Shown: one piece after another, positions 21,455 through 30,511 of the stretch | How the letters are laid out: each line of letters starts with the position of its first letter | How positions within the stretch are numbered: position 1 is the first letter of the stretch | NCBI RefSeq assembly: GCF_000719555.1 | Contig: NZ_JOGX01000044.1 | Span: forward strand, 1 to 64,000 | Reading direction: 5' to 3' | DNA length: 64,000 nt | DNA from: Streptomyces sp. NRRL F-5727 | Lineage (GTDB): Bacteria; Actinomycetota; Actinomycetes; Streptomycetales; Streptomycetaceae | Made by a program: the position numbers and the translations under genes | The notes under the pieces: model-generated | The model's input: the letters and a program-made list of their open reading frames with translations, nothing else | The model's database searches: none | What the model was told of the DNA's origin: nothing

Positions 21455-22101
21455 TGCGAATCGTCCTCGTCGGACCGCCCGGGGCCGGCAAGGGAACGCA
21501 GGCCGCGTTCCTTGCCAAGAACCTGGCCATTCCCCACATCTCCACGGGTGACCTCTTCCGTGCCAACATCTCGCAGGGCACGGAGCTGGGCCTGAAGGCG
21601 AAGGGTTACATGGACCGGGGCGAGCTCGTCCCGGACGAGGTGACCATCGGAATGGCCAAGGACCGTATGGAGCAGGCGGACGCCGCGAACGGCTTCCTGC
21701 TCGACGGGTTCCCGCGCAACGTGGCCCAGGCCGAGGCCCTGGATGTCGCCCTCAAGGCGGACGACATGCAGCTGGACGCGGTCCTGGACCTCGAGGTCCC
21801 CGAGGACGAGGTCGTGAAGCGGATCGCGGGTCGCCGCATCTGCCGCAACGACTCCTCGCACGTCTTCCACGTGACGTACAACGCCCCGAAGACCGAGGGC
21901 GTCTGCGACGTCTGCGGTGGCGAGCTCTACCAGCGCGCGGACGACTCCGAGGAGACCGTCCGCACCCGCCTGGAGGTCTACCACACGCAGACCGAGCCGA
22001 TCATCGACTACTACCGGGCGCAGAACCTGGTCGTGACGATCTCCGCGCTCGGCAAGGTGGACGAGGTCACGGCGCGTGCCATGGACGCGCTGAAGAAGTA
22101 A
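21454..22101 (+). CDS. adk: Adenylate kinase
   Basis: A 215-residue kinase interconverting ATP + AMP and 2 ADP. It has a P-loop ([10 protein letters not shown]), an AMP-binding DGFPRN and the LID region [15 protein letters not shown] ... [13 protein letters not shown]. At the four LID metal positions I read Cys, Asp, Cys, Cys, a mixed set compared with the four cysteines of zinc-containing Bacillus enzymes; zinc binding is plausible but untested. It is translationally coupled to secY, the usual arrangement. Confidence 0.97.
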   Translation: MRIVLVGPPGAGKGTQAAFLAKNLAIPHISTGDLFRANISQGTELGLKAKGYMDRGELVPDEVTIGMAKDRMEQADAANGFLLDGFPRNVAQAEALDVALKADDMQLDAVLDLEVPEDEVVKRIAGRRICRNDSSHVFHVTYNAPKTEGVCDVCGGELYQRADDSEETVRTRLEVYHTQTEPIIDYYRAQNLVVTISALGKVDEVTARAMDALKK

Positions 22102-22117
22102 CCCCACGCTCACGCGG

Positions 22118-22154
22118 TACGGCCGCGGTGCCCCTGACGGGCGCCGCGGCCGTA
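22118..22154 (+). terminator. Terminator between adk and map
   Basis: A 16-bp stem with one G.U pair (22118-22133 with 22139-22154), followed by the T-rich TCGTTGTTCTGTTCC. It would end or attenuate the secY-adk transcript. map begins 45 nt later, so it probably has a separate start site or depends on readthrough. Confidence 0.75.
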
Positions 22155-22198
22155 TCGTTGTTCTGTTCCCCGTACTCGATGGAAAGGCCCCGCCCACG

Positions 22199-23050
22199 AT
22201 GGTGCAGATCAAGACCCCCGAGCAGATCGCGAAGATGCGCGAGGCGGGGCTGGTCGTCGCCGCCATCCACGCGGCGACCCGCGAGGCGGCCGTGCCGGGC
22301 GCCACGACGAAGGACCTGGACGAGGTCGCGCGCAAGGTGATCGCCGACCACGGGGCGAAGTCGAACTTCCTCGGGTACGGCGGGTTCCCCGCGACCATCT
22401 GCACCTCGGTCAACGAGGTCGTGGTCCACGGCATCCCCGACGAGAAGACGGTCCTCAAGGACGGCGACATCATCTCGATCGACGCCGGCGCGATCGTGGA
22501 CGGCTGGCACGGCGACGCCGCGTACACCGCCTTCGTCGGCACCGGTCACGCGCCGGAGCTGATCGAGCTCTCCCGGGTGACCGAGGAGTCGATGTGGGCC
22601 GGCATCGCGGCGATGCGGGTGGGCGCGCGCCTGGTCGACATCTCGAAGGCGATCGAGTCGTACATCAAGCGGCAGCCGCGGCCGGCCGTGGGCGACCACA
22701 GCCTGGGAAAGTACGGCATCGTCGAGGACTACGGCGGCCACGGCATCGGCACCGAGATGCACATGGACCCGCACCTGCTGAACTACGTCTCCCGCAAGCG
22801 CGGCAAGGGCCCGAAGCTGGTCCCCGGCTTCTGCCTGGCGATCGAGCCGATGGTCTCCCTCGGCACGCCGCACACCGAGGTCCTCGCCGACGACTGGACG
22901 GTCGTCTCCACCGACGGCACCTGGTCCTCCCACTGGGAGCACAGCGTCGCCCTCACCGAGGAGGGCCCCCTGGTCCTCACGGCGGTGGACGGCGGCAAGG
23001 CGAAGCTGGCGGAACTGGGCGTGACCGCCGCCCCGGACCCGCTGGCGTAA
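22199..23050 (+). CDS. map: Methionine aminopeptidase, type I
   Basis: A 283-residue metalloprotease that removes N-terminal Met. The metal ligands are visible: ISIDAGAIVDGWHGDAA (two Asp), GGHGIGTEMH (His), AIEPMV (Glu) and WEHSVAL (Glu). VQIKTPEQIAKMREAG is the usual N-terminus, with GGAAAG upstream of the ATG. The protein lacks the N-terminal SH3-binding extension seen in some actinobacterial paralogues. Confidence 0.97.
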   Translation: MVQIKTPEQIAKMREAGLVVAAIHAATREAAVPGATTKDLDEVARKVIADHGAKSNFLGYGGFPATICTSVNEVVVHGIPDEKTVLKDGDIISIDAGAIVDGWHGDAAYTAFVGTGHAPELIELSRVTEESMWAGIAAMRVGARLVDISKAIESYIKRQPRPAVGDHSLGKYGIVEDYGGHGIGTEMHMDPHLLNYVSRKRGKGPKLVPGFCLAIEPMVSLGTPHTEVLADDWTVVSTDGTWSSHWEHSVALTEEGPLVLTAVDGGKAKLAELGVTAAPDPLA

Positions 23051-23240
23051 GCGCCACGCGCCGGACGCGCCACGCGCCGGACGCGCCGCGCCTCGGCGGG
23101 CGGAGTCCGCCGCAGCGCCGCGAAGCTTGTGAGGCGCTCCGGCGCCGAGCCCGCGAGCGGTGCGTGAGGCGGGGCTGCCCCGCCGGCATGACCGCCACGC
23201 GTCCGGTGGGCGCGCCTCCGTCCCGGTGGGCGCGTGGCGG
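23051..23240. repeat. Tandem 16-mer and inverted repeat after map
   Basis: A 16-nt unit CGCCACGCGCCGGACG occurs twice in tandem (23051-23082), followed by a partial third copy. A perfect 10-bp inverted repeat, CCGCCACGCG (23192-23201) with CGCGTGGCGG (23231-23240), may serve as a terminator. The rest of the 335-nt gap up to the infA promoter has no coding character. Confidence 0.5.
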
Positions 23241-23275
23241 AGTAATGATCTTCCGCGCTGGGCAGATTCCTCGGA

Positions 23276-23305
23276 TTCGTCTTTTCGAGGGGCCTGGCGT
23301 AGACT
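23276..23305 (+). promoter_or_regulatory. infA promoter
   Basis: A -10 TAGACT (23300-23305) with a weak TTCGTC at -35 (18-bp spacer). The predicted leader is about 73 nt and ends with GAAGGGCGAAGC before the GTG. It separates infA-rpmJ-rpsM and onwards from map. Confidence 0.6.
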
Positions 23306-23385
23306 GATGCGTCGGCTCTCGTGTACCCGTGTGTCCGCACCGGAGAGTGAGAGTCGATCAAGGTAGCCGATTCGAAGGGCGAAGC

Positions 23386-23607
23386 GTGGCCAAGAAGCAA
23401 GGTGCCATCGAGATCGAGGGCACCGTGATCGAGTCCCTGCCGAACGCCATGTTCAAGGTGGAGCTCCAGAACGGTCACAAGGTCCTCGCGCACATCTCCG
23501 GCAAGATGCGGATGCACTACATCCGTATCCTCCCGGACGACCGGGTCGTCGTGGAGCTGTCTCCGTACGACCTGACGCGTGGCCGGATCGTCTACCGCTA
23601 CAAGTAG
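23386..23607 (+). CDS. infA: Translation initiation factor IF-1
   Basis: A 73-residue OB-fold IF-1 ([20 protein letters not shown] ... RGRIVYRYK), which occupies the A site during initiation. It starts at GTG 23386 and leads the alpha segment with rpmJ. Confidence 0.98.
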   Translation: MAKKQGAIEIEGTVIESLPNAMFKVELQNGHKVLAHISGKMRMHYIRILPDDRVVVELSPYDLTRGRIVYRYK

Positions 23608-23669
23608 ATCTTGCCCGCACCCCGCCTCCGCGCGCGGGTGGTGGCACTGACCCGGAGAACCTCACACCC

Positions 23670-23783
23670 ATGAAGGTCAAGCCGAGCGTCAAGAAGATCT
23701 GCGACAAGTGCAAGGTGATCCGCCGTCACGGTCGGGTCATGGTCATCTGCGACAACCTGCGCCACAAGCAGCGCCAGGGCTGA
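23670..23783 (+). CDS. rpmJ: 50S ribosomal protein L36, zinc-binding
   Basis: A 37-residue L36 encoded from ATG 23670 to TGA 23781-23783: [15 protein letters not shown] at the N-terminus, then [11 protein letters not shown]. The CxxC-x12-C-x4-H zinc site is intact (C+ form). GGAGAA lies 10 nt before the start. A zinc-free paralogue probably exists elsewhere. Confidence 0.97.
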   Translation: MKVKPSVKKICDKCKVIRRHGRVMVICDNLRHKQRQG

Positions 23784-23972
23784 CGCACGCCGACCGAACC
23801 TGCATCTCGCAGTTCTTCGCGCGACGCATAGCAACACGTACATAGCAGAGCCCGTCCGGCCGTGATCCACGGCTGACGGCACCTCCGGCGGGGGCCGGGG
23901 ACCCGATCTGTACCTCATACGGCAGCCGGGAACGGTTCTGCAGCAGACCCCCGAGAACACAGGAGCCATTGA

Positions 23973-24353
23973 ATGGCACGCGTTTCCGGTGTTGACATCC
24001 CGCGCGAGAAGCGCGTGGTGGTCGCACTCACCTACGTCTTCGGTATCGGGCGTACCCGGTCCGAGGAGATTCTCGCCGCGACCGGCGTGAACCCGTCCAC
24101 CCGTGTCCGCGACCTTGCCGAGGAAGACCTCGTCAAGATCCGCGAGTACGTGGACGCCAACCTCCAGACCGAGGGTGACCTCCGCCGCGAGATCGCCGCC
24201 GACATCCGCCGCAAGGTCGAGATCGGCTGCTACCAGGGCCTGCGCCACCGTCGTGGCCTGCCCGTCCGCGGTCAGCGCACCAGCACGAACGCTCGTACCC
24301 GCAAGGGCCCGCGTCGCGCCATCGCCGGCAAGAAGAAGCCGGGCAAGAAGTAG
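23973..24353 (+). CDS. rpsM: 30S ribosomal protein S13
   Basis: A 126-residue S13 of the 30S head: [20 protein letters not shown], the helix-two-turn-helix region, and the basic C-terminal tail [15 protein letters not shown] that contacts P-site tRNA. The 189-nt leader upstream is unusually long and T/A-richer; a promoter or regulatory site is possible, but none is clear. Confidence 0.97.
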   Translation: MARVSGVDIPREKRVVVALTYVFGIGRTRSEEILAATGVNPSTRVRDLAEEDLVKIREYVDANLQTEGDLRREIAADIRRKVEIGCYQGLRHRRGLPVRGQRTSTNARTRKGPRRAIAGKKKPGKK

Positions 24354-24419
24354 TCCTCAGCGGACGCTTGACCAAGCGGTCTTCGCTGTAGGACCGACCA
24401 CCTCCCGTAGGAGTAAGAG

Positions 24420-24824
24420 ATGCCCCCCAAGGGTCGTCAGGGCGCTGCCAAGAAGGTGCGCCGCAAGGAAAAGAAGAACGTCGCTCACGGCCACGCGCAC
24501 ATCAAGAGCACGTTCAACAACACGATCGTCTCGATCACGGACCCGTCCGGCAACGTGATCTCCTGGGCCTCCGCCGGCCACGTCGGCTTCAAGGGCTCGC
24601 GCAAGTCCACCCCCTTCGCCGCGCAGATGGCCGCCGAGTCGGCCGCCCGCCGCGCGCAGGAGCACGGCATGCGCAAGGTCGACGTCTTCGTCAAGGGTCC
24701 CGGCTCCGGCCGTGAGACCGCGATCCGCTCCCTCCAGGCCACCGGCCTCGAGGTCGGCTCGATCCAGGACGTCACCCCCACGCCGCACAACGGCTGCCGT
24801 CCCCCCAAGCGCCGCCGCGTCTGA
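24420..24824 (+). CDS. rpsK: 30S ribosomal protein S11
   Basis: A 134-residue S11 ([20 protein letters not shown], then [15 protein letters not shown] and [16 protein letters not shown]), part of the platform near mRNA in the E site. A strong hairpin separates it from rpoA. Confidence 0.97.
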   Translation: MPPKGRQGAAKKVRRKEKKNVAHGHAHIKSTFNNTIVSITDPSGNVISWASAGHVGFKGSRKSTPFAAQMAAESAARRAQEHGMRKVDVFVKGPGSGRETAIRSLQATGLEVGSIQDVTPTPHNGCRPPKRRRV

Positions 24825-24852
24825 CGCGTCGCCTGCTTGACCTGGGCTTTTC

Positions 24853-24884
24853 GGGCGGCGTGCCTCTTTCGAGGCGCGCCGCCC
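24853..24884 (+). terminator. Hairpin between rpsK and rpoA
   Basis: A 14-bp stem with one G.U pair (24853-24866 with 24871-24884), loop TTTC. There is no U-tract, and rpoA follows 60 nt later, so it may tune rpoA relative to ribosomal proteins. Confidence 0.6.
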
Positions 24885-24944
24885 GTACCCTTGCAGTACA
24901 CCGAGGACGTCAAATAGTGGGCGTCCACGACTGAAGGAACACAC

Positions 24945-25967
24945 ATGCTTATCGCTCAGCGTCCTTCGCTGACCGAAGAGGTCGTCGACGAGTTCCGCTC
25001 CCGGTTCGTGATCGAGCCGCTGGAGCCGGGCTTCGGCTACACCCTCGGCAACAGCCTCCGCCGTACCCTCCTCTCCTCGATCCCGGGTGCCGCCGTCACC
25101 AGCATCCGCATCGACGGTGTCCTGCACGAGTTCACCACCGTGCCGGGCGTCAAGGAGGACGTCACCGACCTCATCCTCAACATCAAGCAGCTGGTCGTCT
25201 CCTCGGAGCACGACGAGCCGGTCGTGATGTACCTGCGCAAGCAGGGCCCGGGTCTGGTCACCGCCGCCGACATCGCGCCCCCGGCCGGTGTCGAGGTGCA
25301 CAACCCCGACCTCGTCCTGGCGACCCTGAACGCCAAGGGCAAGCTGGAGATGGAGCTGACCGTCGAGCGCGGTCGCGGCTACGTCTCCGCCGTCCAGAAC
25401 AAGCAGGTGGGCCAGGAGATCGGCCGTATCCCGGTCGACTCCATCTACTCGCCGGTTCTCAAGGTCACCTACAAGGTCGAGGCGACCCGAGTCGAGCAGC
25501 GCACCGACTTCGACAAGCTCATCGTCGACGTCGAGACCAAGCAGGCCATGCGCCCGCGTGACGCCATGGCGTCCGCCGGCAAGACCCTGGTCGAGCTGTT
25601 CGGTCTCGCCCGCGAGCTGAACATCGACGCCGAGGGCATCGACATGGGCCCGTCCCCGACGGACGCCGCCCTCGCCGCCGACCTCGCGCTGCCGATCGAG
25701 GAGCTGGAGCTCACGGTCCGCTCCTACAACTGCCTCAAGCGTGAGGGCATCCACTCCGTGGGTGAGCTCGTGGCGCGCTCCGAGGCCGACCTGCTCGACA
25801 TCCGCAACTTCGGTGCGAAGTCGATCGACGAGGTCAAGGCGAAGCTGGCCGGCATGGGCCTGGCCCTCAAGGACAGCCCGCCCGGATTCGACCCGACCGC
25901 CGCCGCCGACGCCTTCGGCGCCGACGACGACGCGGACGCGGGCTTCGTCGAGACCGAGCAGTACTGA
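24945..25967 (+). CDS. rpoA: DNA-directed RNA polymerase subunit alpha
   Basis: A 340-residue alpha. The N-terminal dimerisation domain (1-230) includes [30 protein letters not shown]; after a linker, the C-terminal domain (about 245-315) carries the helix-hairpin-helix [20 protein letters not shown] ... [15 protein letters not shown] that binds UP elements and activators. The tail is acidic. RBS GAAGGA. Confidence 0.98.
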   Translation: MLIAQRPSLTEEVVDEFRSRFVIEPLEPGFGYTLGNSLRRTLLSSIPGAAVTSIRIDGVLHEFTTVPGVKEDVTDLILNIKQLVVSSEHDEPVVMYLRKQGPGLVTAADIAPPAGVEVHNPDLVLATLNAKGKLEMELTVERGRGYVSAVQNKQVGQEIGRIPVDSIYSPVLKVTYKVEATRVEQRTDFDKLIVDVETKQAMRPRDAMASAGKTLVELFGLARELNIDAEGIDMGPSPTDAALAADLALPIEELELTVRSYNCLKREGIHSVGELVARSEADLLDIRNFGAKSIDEVKAKLAGMGLALKDSPPGFDPTAAADAFGADDDADAGFVETEQY

Positions 25968-26003
25968 CGGTCGTAGTTCTGCTGCGGGTCCGCTTCGGCT
26001 GAT

Positions 26004-26032
26004 CGCGCAGTTCCCCGCGCCCCTTACGGGGC
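26004..26032. repeat. Streptomyces intergenic repeat fragment
   Basis: GCGCAGTTCCCCGCGCCCCT and the following TTACGGGGC match, from memory, a short sequence found many times in Streptomyces intergenic regions. CCCC and GGGG blocks can fold (26020-26032). It lies in the 149-nt rpoA-rplQ gap. Confidence 0.5.
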
Positions 26033-26116
26033 ACGGGGTCTCCGACAGGTAACCGCCTGCTCGGATACTGACACCGGTACCTCATACGGCCGGTGCAGAT
26101 CACAAGGAGAAACACC

Positions 26117-26587
26117 ATGCCGCGTCCCGCGAAGGGTGCCCGCCTCGGCGGTTCCGCCGCTCACGAGAAGCTGCTCCTCGCCAACCTGGCGAAGTCGCTG
26201 TTCGAGCACGGCCGCATCACGACGACCGAGGCCAAGGCCCGCCGTCTGCGTCCCGTCGCCGAGCGCCTGATCACCAAGGCGAAGAAGGGCGACATCCACA
26301 ACCGTCGCCTGGTGCTGCAGACGATCACCGACAAGGGCATCGTCCACACCCTCTTCACCGAGATCGCCCCGCGCTACTCGGAGCGTCCGGGTGGTTACAC
26401 CCGCATCACGAAGATCGGCAACCGTCGTGGCGACAACGCCCCGATGGCCGTGATCGAGCTCGTCGAGGGCGAGATCGCCAAGAAGGCGACCGTCGCCGAG
26501 GCCGAGGCCGCCACCAAGCGCGCCGTCAAGGAGGCCGACGAGGCCGCCGCGGTCGAGGCGACCGAGGACGAGGCGAAGGACGCGTAA
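26117..26587 (+). CDS. rplQ: 50S ribosomal protein L17
   Basis: A 156-residue L17 starting [20 protein letters not shown] after AAGGAGA. The core (to about 118) is standard; the tail is an acidic Ala/Glu extension common in actinobacteria. It is the last ribosomal gene of the alpha segment. Confidence 0.97.
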   Translation: MPRPAKGARLGGSAAHEKLLLANLAKSLFEHGRITTTEAKARRLRPVAERLITKAKKGDIHNRRLVLQTITDKGIVHTLFTEIAPRYSERPGGYTRITKIGNRRGDNAPMAVIELVEGEIAKKATVAEAEAATKRAVKEADEAAAVEATEDEAKDA

Positions 26588-26611
26588 GCGTTCTTCCGAC
26601 GTTTCTCGCGG

Positions 26612-26643
26612 ACGGGCCCGTACCCCCTGGGGTGCGGGCCCGT
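26612..26643 (+). terminator. Terminator after rplQ
   Basis: A 15-bp stem with one wobble pair (26612-26626 with 26629-26643) and a 2-nt nominal loop. It ends the long S10-spc-alpha cluster just before truA. Confidence 0.85.
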
Positions 26644-26669
26644 TCCCGTGTGTCTGAGAGGATCTTCTG

Positions 26670-27527
26670 GTGAGTGATGACGTGCAGCCCGGGTTCGTAC
26701 GGGTCCGGCTCGACCTTTCGTACGACGGCCGGGACTTCTCCGGGTGGGCCAAGCAGGCCCGGGGGCAGCGGACCGTGCAGGGCGAGATCGAGGACGCGCT
26801 GAAGACCGTGACGCGGTCCTCGGAGACGTACGAGCTGACCGTCGCCGGCCGGACCGACGCCGGGGTGCACGCGCGCGGGCAGGTCGCGCACGTGGACCTG
26901 CCGGAGGAGCTGTGGCAGGAGCACCGCGAGAAGCTGCTGCGGCGGCTCGCGGGGCGGCTCCCGCACGACGTGCGGGTGTGGAGCCTCACCGAGGCCCCCG
27001 CGGGGTTCAACGCCCGCTTCTCGGCGATCTGGCGGCGGTACGCGTACCGGGTCACCGACCACCCCGGCGGCGTCGACCCGCTGCTGCGCGGGCACGTCCT
27101 GTGGCACGACTGGACCCTCGACATGGACGCCATGAACGAGGCCGCCGCCGCGCTGGTCGGCGAGCACGACTTCGCCGCGTACTGCAAGAAGCGCGAGGGC
27201 GCGACCACCATCCGCACGCTCCAGGCGCTGCGCTGGGAGCGTCGGCCCGACGGCATCCTGGAGGCCACGGTCAAGGCCGACGCCTTCTGCCACAACATGG
27301 TCCGCTCGCTCGTCGGCGCGCTGCTCTTCGTCGGCGACGGGCACCGGCCGGTGGACTGGCCGGGGAAGGTGCTGGCCGCCGGCGTCCGCGACTCCGCGGT
27401 GCACGTCGTCCGCCCGCACGGCCTGACGCTGGAGGAGGTCGGCTACCCGGCCGACGACCAGCTCGCCGCCCGCAGCCGCGAGGCCCGCAACAAGCGCACC
27501 CTGCCGGGCGCGGCCGGCTGCTGCTGA
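26670..27527 (+). CDS. truA: tRNA pseudouridine38-40 synthase
   Basis: A 285-residue TruA. The catalytic Asp is in [17 protein letters not shown]; other blocks are [32 protein letters not shown] and [15 protein letters not shown]. It makes pseudouridine in the anticodon arm of many tRNAs. It starts at GTG 26670, about 80 nt after rplQ, the conserved position in this cluster. The C-terminal AAGCC C is Cys-rich but short. Confidence 0.96.
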   Translation: MSDDVQPGFVRVRLDLSYDGRDFSGWAKQARGQRTVQGEIEDALKTVTRSSETYELTVAGRTDAGVHARGQVAHVDLPEELWQEHREKLLRRLAGRLPHDVRVWSLTEAPAGFNARFSAIWRRYAYRVTDHPGGVDPLLRGHVLWHDWTLDMDAMNEAAAALVGEHDFAAYCKKREGATTIRTLQALRWERRPDGILEATVKADAFCHNMVRSLVGALLFVGDGHRPVDWPGKVLAAGVRDSAVHVVRPHGLTLEEVGYPADDQLAARSREARNKRTLPGAAGCC

Positions 27528-27543
27528 GCCCGCCGGACCGCGG

Positions 27544-28545
27544 CTAGCGCGGCGGGGCCGAGGCGGCCGCCGCCGCGTTCGCCTGGCTCTTGCCGCGGGC
27601 GTAGATCTGGTTGAAGACGAAGGTGCCCAGGTCGTCGCTGGCCTGGAAGACCGGCTTGTCCTTCGTGGTGACCTTCTTGCCGTTCGCGAAGCCGGCCTGC
27701 GTGAAGTAGGCGTACCGGCCGACCGAGTTGGCGCGGCGCAGGCAGACGGTGGCGTGGCAGAAGGTGCCGACGCCCTTGCCGGCGAGCGGCGCGATGCCGC
27801 CGGTCGCCTGCTTCTTCGCGGCCAGGGCCGCCTTCTCGGAGGGGAAGACGGCGACGCCGACGGTGATCGCCACCCCGTCCTTGACGTAGGTGGCGCGCAG
27901 CACGTGCTCGCAGCCGTTCTTGCTCAGGACCGAGCCGAGGCCGCCCGTGGTGACCGAGGCGCAGTTCTTCGTCGCGGAGGTCGCGCCCTTCTTGTAGGGG
28001 CGGCCGAACATGGTGAGCTTCGTGCCGGGGTAGAGCCCGTCGGTGGTCAGCGGCGCCTTGTCCTTCTTCGGATCGGTGATGTAGTCCTTCGGGTCCGGCG
28101 GGGGCGGCGGGGCCACGGAGGAGAAGGTCGGCGCGGGGGTGGGGGAGGCCGTCGTGGTGACCGGGCCCGTCGGGGTCGGGCCGCCGTTCTTCGCCTCGTC
28201 GTTCTTCTTGTTCGTCGCCACCACGGCGGCCGCGACGAGCGCGCCCACCGCCACCGTGGCGAGGACGCCGCCCGCGATCAGCAGGCGGCGCTTGCGGCGG
28301 CTGCCCGCCTCGGAGGCGGCCGCGAGGGCGCCCCAGTCAGGGGTGCCGTCGCCGGGCCCGCCCGGTCCGCCCTGGGCGCCCGCGAAGGGGTCCTGCGGCG
28401 GCGGGTAGCCGTACCCGTGCTGCGGCTGCTGCTGCTGTCCGTACGGTCCCGGCTGCTGCGGGTACCCGTACCCGTGCTGCTGGCCGTACCCCTGCTGCCC
28501 CTGCTGCTGCGGCTCCTGCGGCCACTGCGGTCCCCCAAAGCTCAT
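27544..28545 (-). CDS. Single-pass membrane protein with Gln/Gly/Tyr/Pro-rich cytoplasmic tail
   Basis: A 333-residue protein. Residues 1-65 are low complexity, built of GYGYPQQPGPYG-like units; basic RRKRRLL precedes one transmembrane helix (about residues 88-112, LIAGGVLATVAVGALVAAAVV). A Thr/Pro-rich stretch and an extracytoplasmic domain with four or more Cys (NCASV, GCEHV, FCHATVCLRR) follow. The start ATG 28545 follows AGGA at 8 nt. Gln/Tyr-rich tails of this kind often mediate self-association. I do not recognise the external domain. It is divergent from the ABC-F gene with only 56 nt between starts. Confidence 0.8.
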   Translation of the reverse strand: MSFGGPQWPQEPQQQGQQGYGQQHGYGYPQQPGPYGQQQQPQHGYGYPPPQDPFAGAQGGPGGPGDGTPDWGALAAASEAGSRRKRRLLIAGGVLATVAVGALVAAAVVATNKKNDEAKNGGPTPTGPVTTTASPTPAPTFSSVAPPPPPDPKDYITDPKKDKAPLTTDGLYPGTKLTMFGRPYKKGATSATKNCASVTTGGLGSVLSKNGCEHVLRATYVKDGVAITVGVAVFPSEKAALAAKKQATGGIAPLAGKGVGTFCHATVCLRRANSVGRYAYFTQAGFANGKKVTTKDKPVFQASDDLGTFVFNQIYARGKSQANAAAAASAPPR

Positions 28546-28601
28546 GCCGCGCATCCTAAACCGCTTGGGGGAAGCGGACGCGGGCGGTGACAATGCACCT
28601 C

Positions 28602-30224
28602 ATGGGACATGTCGAGGCCGCGCATCTGGAGTACTACCTTCCCGACGGGAGGGTCCTGCTCGGGGACGCCTCCTTCCGGGTGGGAGAGGGCGCCGTCGTC
28701 GCGCTCGTCGGGGCCAACGGCGCCGGCAAGACCACCCTCCTGCGGATGATCGCCGGAGACCTCCAGCCGCACGGCGGCTCCGTCACCGTCAGCGGCGGGC
28801 TCGGCGTGATGCCGCAGTTCATCGGCTCCGTACGGGACGAGTCGACCGTCCGCGACCTGCTCGTCTCCGTGGCGCACCCCCGCATCCGGGAGGCCGCGAA
28901 GGCCGTCGACGCGGCCGAGCACCTGATCATGACGGTCGACGACGAGGCCGCGCAGATGACGTACGCGCAGGCCCTCGCCGACTGGGCGGAGGTGCAGGGG
29001 TACGAGGCCGAGACGCTGTGGGACATCTGCACCACGGCCGCGCTGGGCGTGCCCTACGAGAAGGCGCAGTTCCGTCAGGTGCGGACGCTGTCCGGCGGTG
29101 AGCAGAAGCGGCTCGTCCTGGAGTCGCTGCTGCGCGGCACCGACGAGGTGCTGCTCCTCGACGAGCCGGACAACTACCTGGACGTGCCCGGCAAGCGGTG
29201 GCTGGAGGAGCGGCTGCGGGAGACCCGTAAGACCGTGCTCTTCATCTCCCACGACCGGGAGCTGCTCTCCCGGGCCGCGCAGAAGATCATCGCGGTGGAG
29301 CCCGGCGCGGCCGGCTCCGACGTGTGGGTGCACGGCGGCGGCTTCGACACCTTCCACGAGGCGCGGCGGGAGCGGTTCGCCCGCTTCGAGGAGCTGAAGC
29401 GGCGCTGGGAGGAGAAGCACGCGCAGCTGAAGAAGCTGGTCGTCAATCTGCGACAGGCGGCCGCGGTCAGCCACGAGATGGCGTCCCGGTACGCCGCGGC
29501 CCAGACCCGGCTGCGGAAGTTCGAGGAGGCGGGCCCGCCGCCGGAGCCGCCGCGCGAACAGGACATCCGGATGCGGCTGCGCGGCGGCCGGACCGGGGTC
29601 CGGGCCGTGACCTGCGAGAACCTGGAGCTCACCGGTCTGATGAAGCCCTTCTCCCTGGAGATCTTCTACGGGGAGCGGGTCGGCGTCCTGGGCTCGAACG
29701 GCTCCGGCAAGTCCCACTTCCTGCGGCTGCTCGCCGGGGACGAGTCGGTGGCGCACACCGGCACGTGGAAGCTGGGCGCGCGGGTCGTCCCCGGGCACTT
29801 CGCCCAGACCCACGCCCACCCCGAGCTGGCCGGCCGCCCGCTCGTCGACATCCTGTGGACCGAGCACGCCAAGGACCGGGGCGCGGCGATGTCCATGCTG
29901 CGCCGGTACGAGCTGGAGCGGCAGGGCGACCAGCCCTTCGACAAGCTCTCCGGCGGCCAGCAGGCCCGCTTCCAGATCCTCCTCCTGGAACTGGCCGGCA
30001 CCACCGCGCTGCTCCTGGACGAGCCCACGGACAACCTGGACCTGGAGTCCGCCGAGGCGCTCCAGGACGGCCTGGAGTCCTACGAGGGCACGGTCCTGGC
30101 CGTCACCCACGACCGCTGGTTCGCCAAGAGCTTCGACCGCTACCTGGTCTTCGGCTCGGACGGCGTCGTCCGCGAGTCCACGGAACCGGTGTGGGACGAG
30201 CGCCGGGTGGAGCGGGTGCGCTGA
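28602..30224 (+). CDS. ABC-F family ATPase (ribosome-associated)
   Basis: A 540-residue soluble protein with two ABC domains and no transmembrane helix. ABC1: Walker A GANGAGKTT, signature LSGGEQKRL, Walker B VLLLDEPDNYLD. ABC2: Walker A GSNGSGKSH, signature LSGGQQARF, Walker B ALLLDEPTDNLD. The linker between them is basic and helical. ABC-F proteins act on ribosomes in translation quality or antibiotic protection. I place the start at ATG 28602 (MGHVEAAHLEYYLPDG) because GACAAT (28589-28594) sits 13 nt upstream as a possible -10 for a leaderless mRNA; GTG 28587 and ATG 28593 are alternatives. Confidence 0.9.
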   Translation: MGHVEAAHLEYYLPDGRVLLGDASFRVGEGAVVALVGANGAGKTTLLRMIAGDLQPHGGSVTVSGGLGVMPQFIGSVRDESTVRDLLVSVAHPRIREAAKAVDAAEHLIMTVDDEAAQMTYAQALADWAEVQGYEAETLWDICTTAALGVPYEKAQFRQVRTLSGGEQKRLVLESLLRGTDEVLLLDEPDNYLDVPGKRWLEERLRETRKTVLFISHDRELLSRAAQKIIAVEPGAAGSDVWVHGGGFDTFHEARRERFARFEELKRRWEEKHAQLKKLVVNLRQAAAVSHEMASRYAAAQTRLRKFEEAGPPPEPPREQDIRMRLRGGRTGVRAVTCENLELTGLMKPFSLEIFYGERVGVLGSNGSGKSHFLRLLAGDESVAHTGTWKLGARVVPGHFAQTHAHPELAGRPLVDILWTEHAKDRGAAMSMLRRYELERQGDQPFDKLSGGQQARFQILLLELAGTTALLLDEPTDNLDLESAEALQDGLESYEGTVLAVTHDRWFAKSFDRYLVFGSDGVVRESTEPVWDERRVERVR

Positions 30225-30305
30225 CGTCGGGTGGTCGGCGGGGCGGGCGGCGGGCCCGCGCGCCCCGTCGGCGTACGACGCCGGGTGAGGGGGGCGGGGC
30301 GCGTT

Positions 30306-30335
30306 TTGACCCGGCCGGGGGAGCGCGGGTACGCT
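30306..30335 (+). promoter_or_regulatory. rplM promoter
   Basis: TTGACC (30306-30311), 18-bp spacer, TACGCT (30330-30335), the same hexamers as the rpsL promoter. The leader is about 170 nt. Confidence 0.85.
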
Positions 30336-30511
30336 TCTGGTTTGTTATGCGTATTGGCTTCGTCGTTCTCACGCGGAGGGGCCTTACGCGGTTCCCTGGA
30401 GCAGTTACCAGTGGCTCGCATACGGGCGGTGTCCCGGCAGTGTGGGCCCCAGCTGCATGATCGCTTCAGGTGTGTCTGGACTCCATCCACTGAAGAAGCG
30501 AAGGCTACGAA

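Noticed and set aside
23910..26090. GTACCTCATACGGC occurs in both the rpsM leader (23910-23923) and the rplQ leader (26077-26090).
   Set aside because: A 14-nt match is expected several times by chance in 64 kb, and neither copy has a conserved structure around it.
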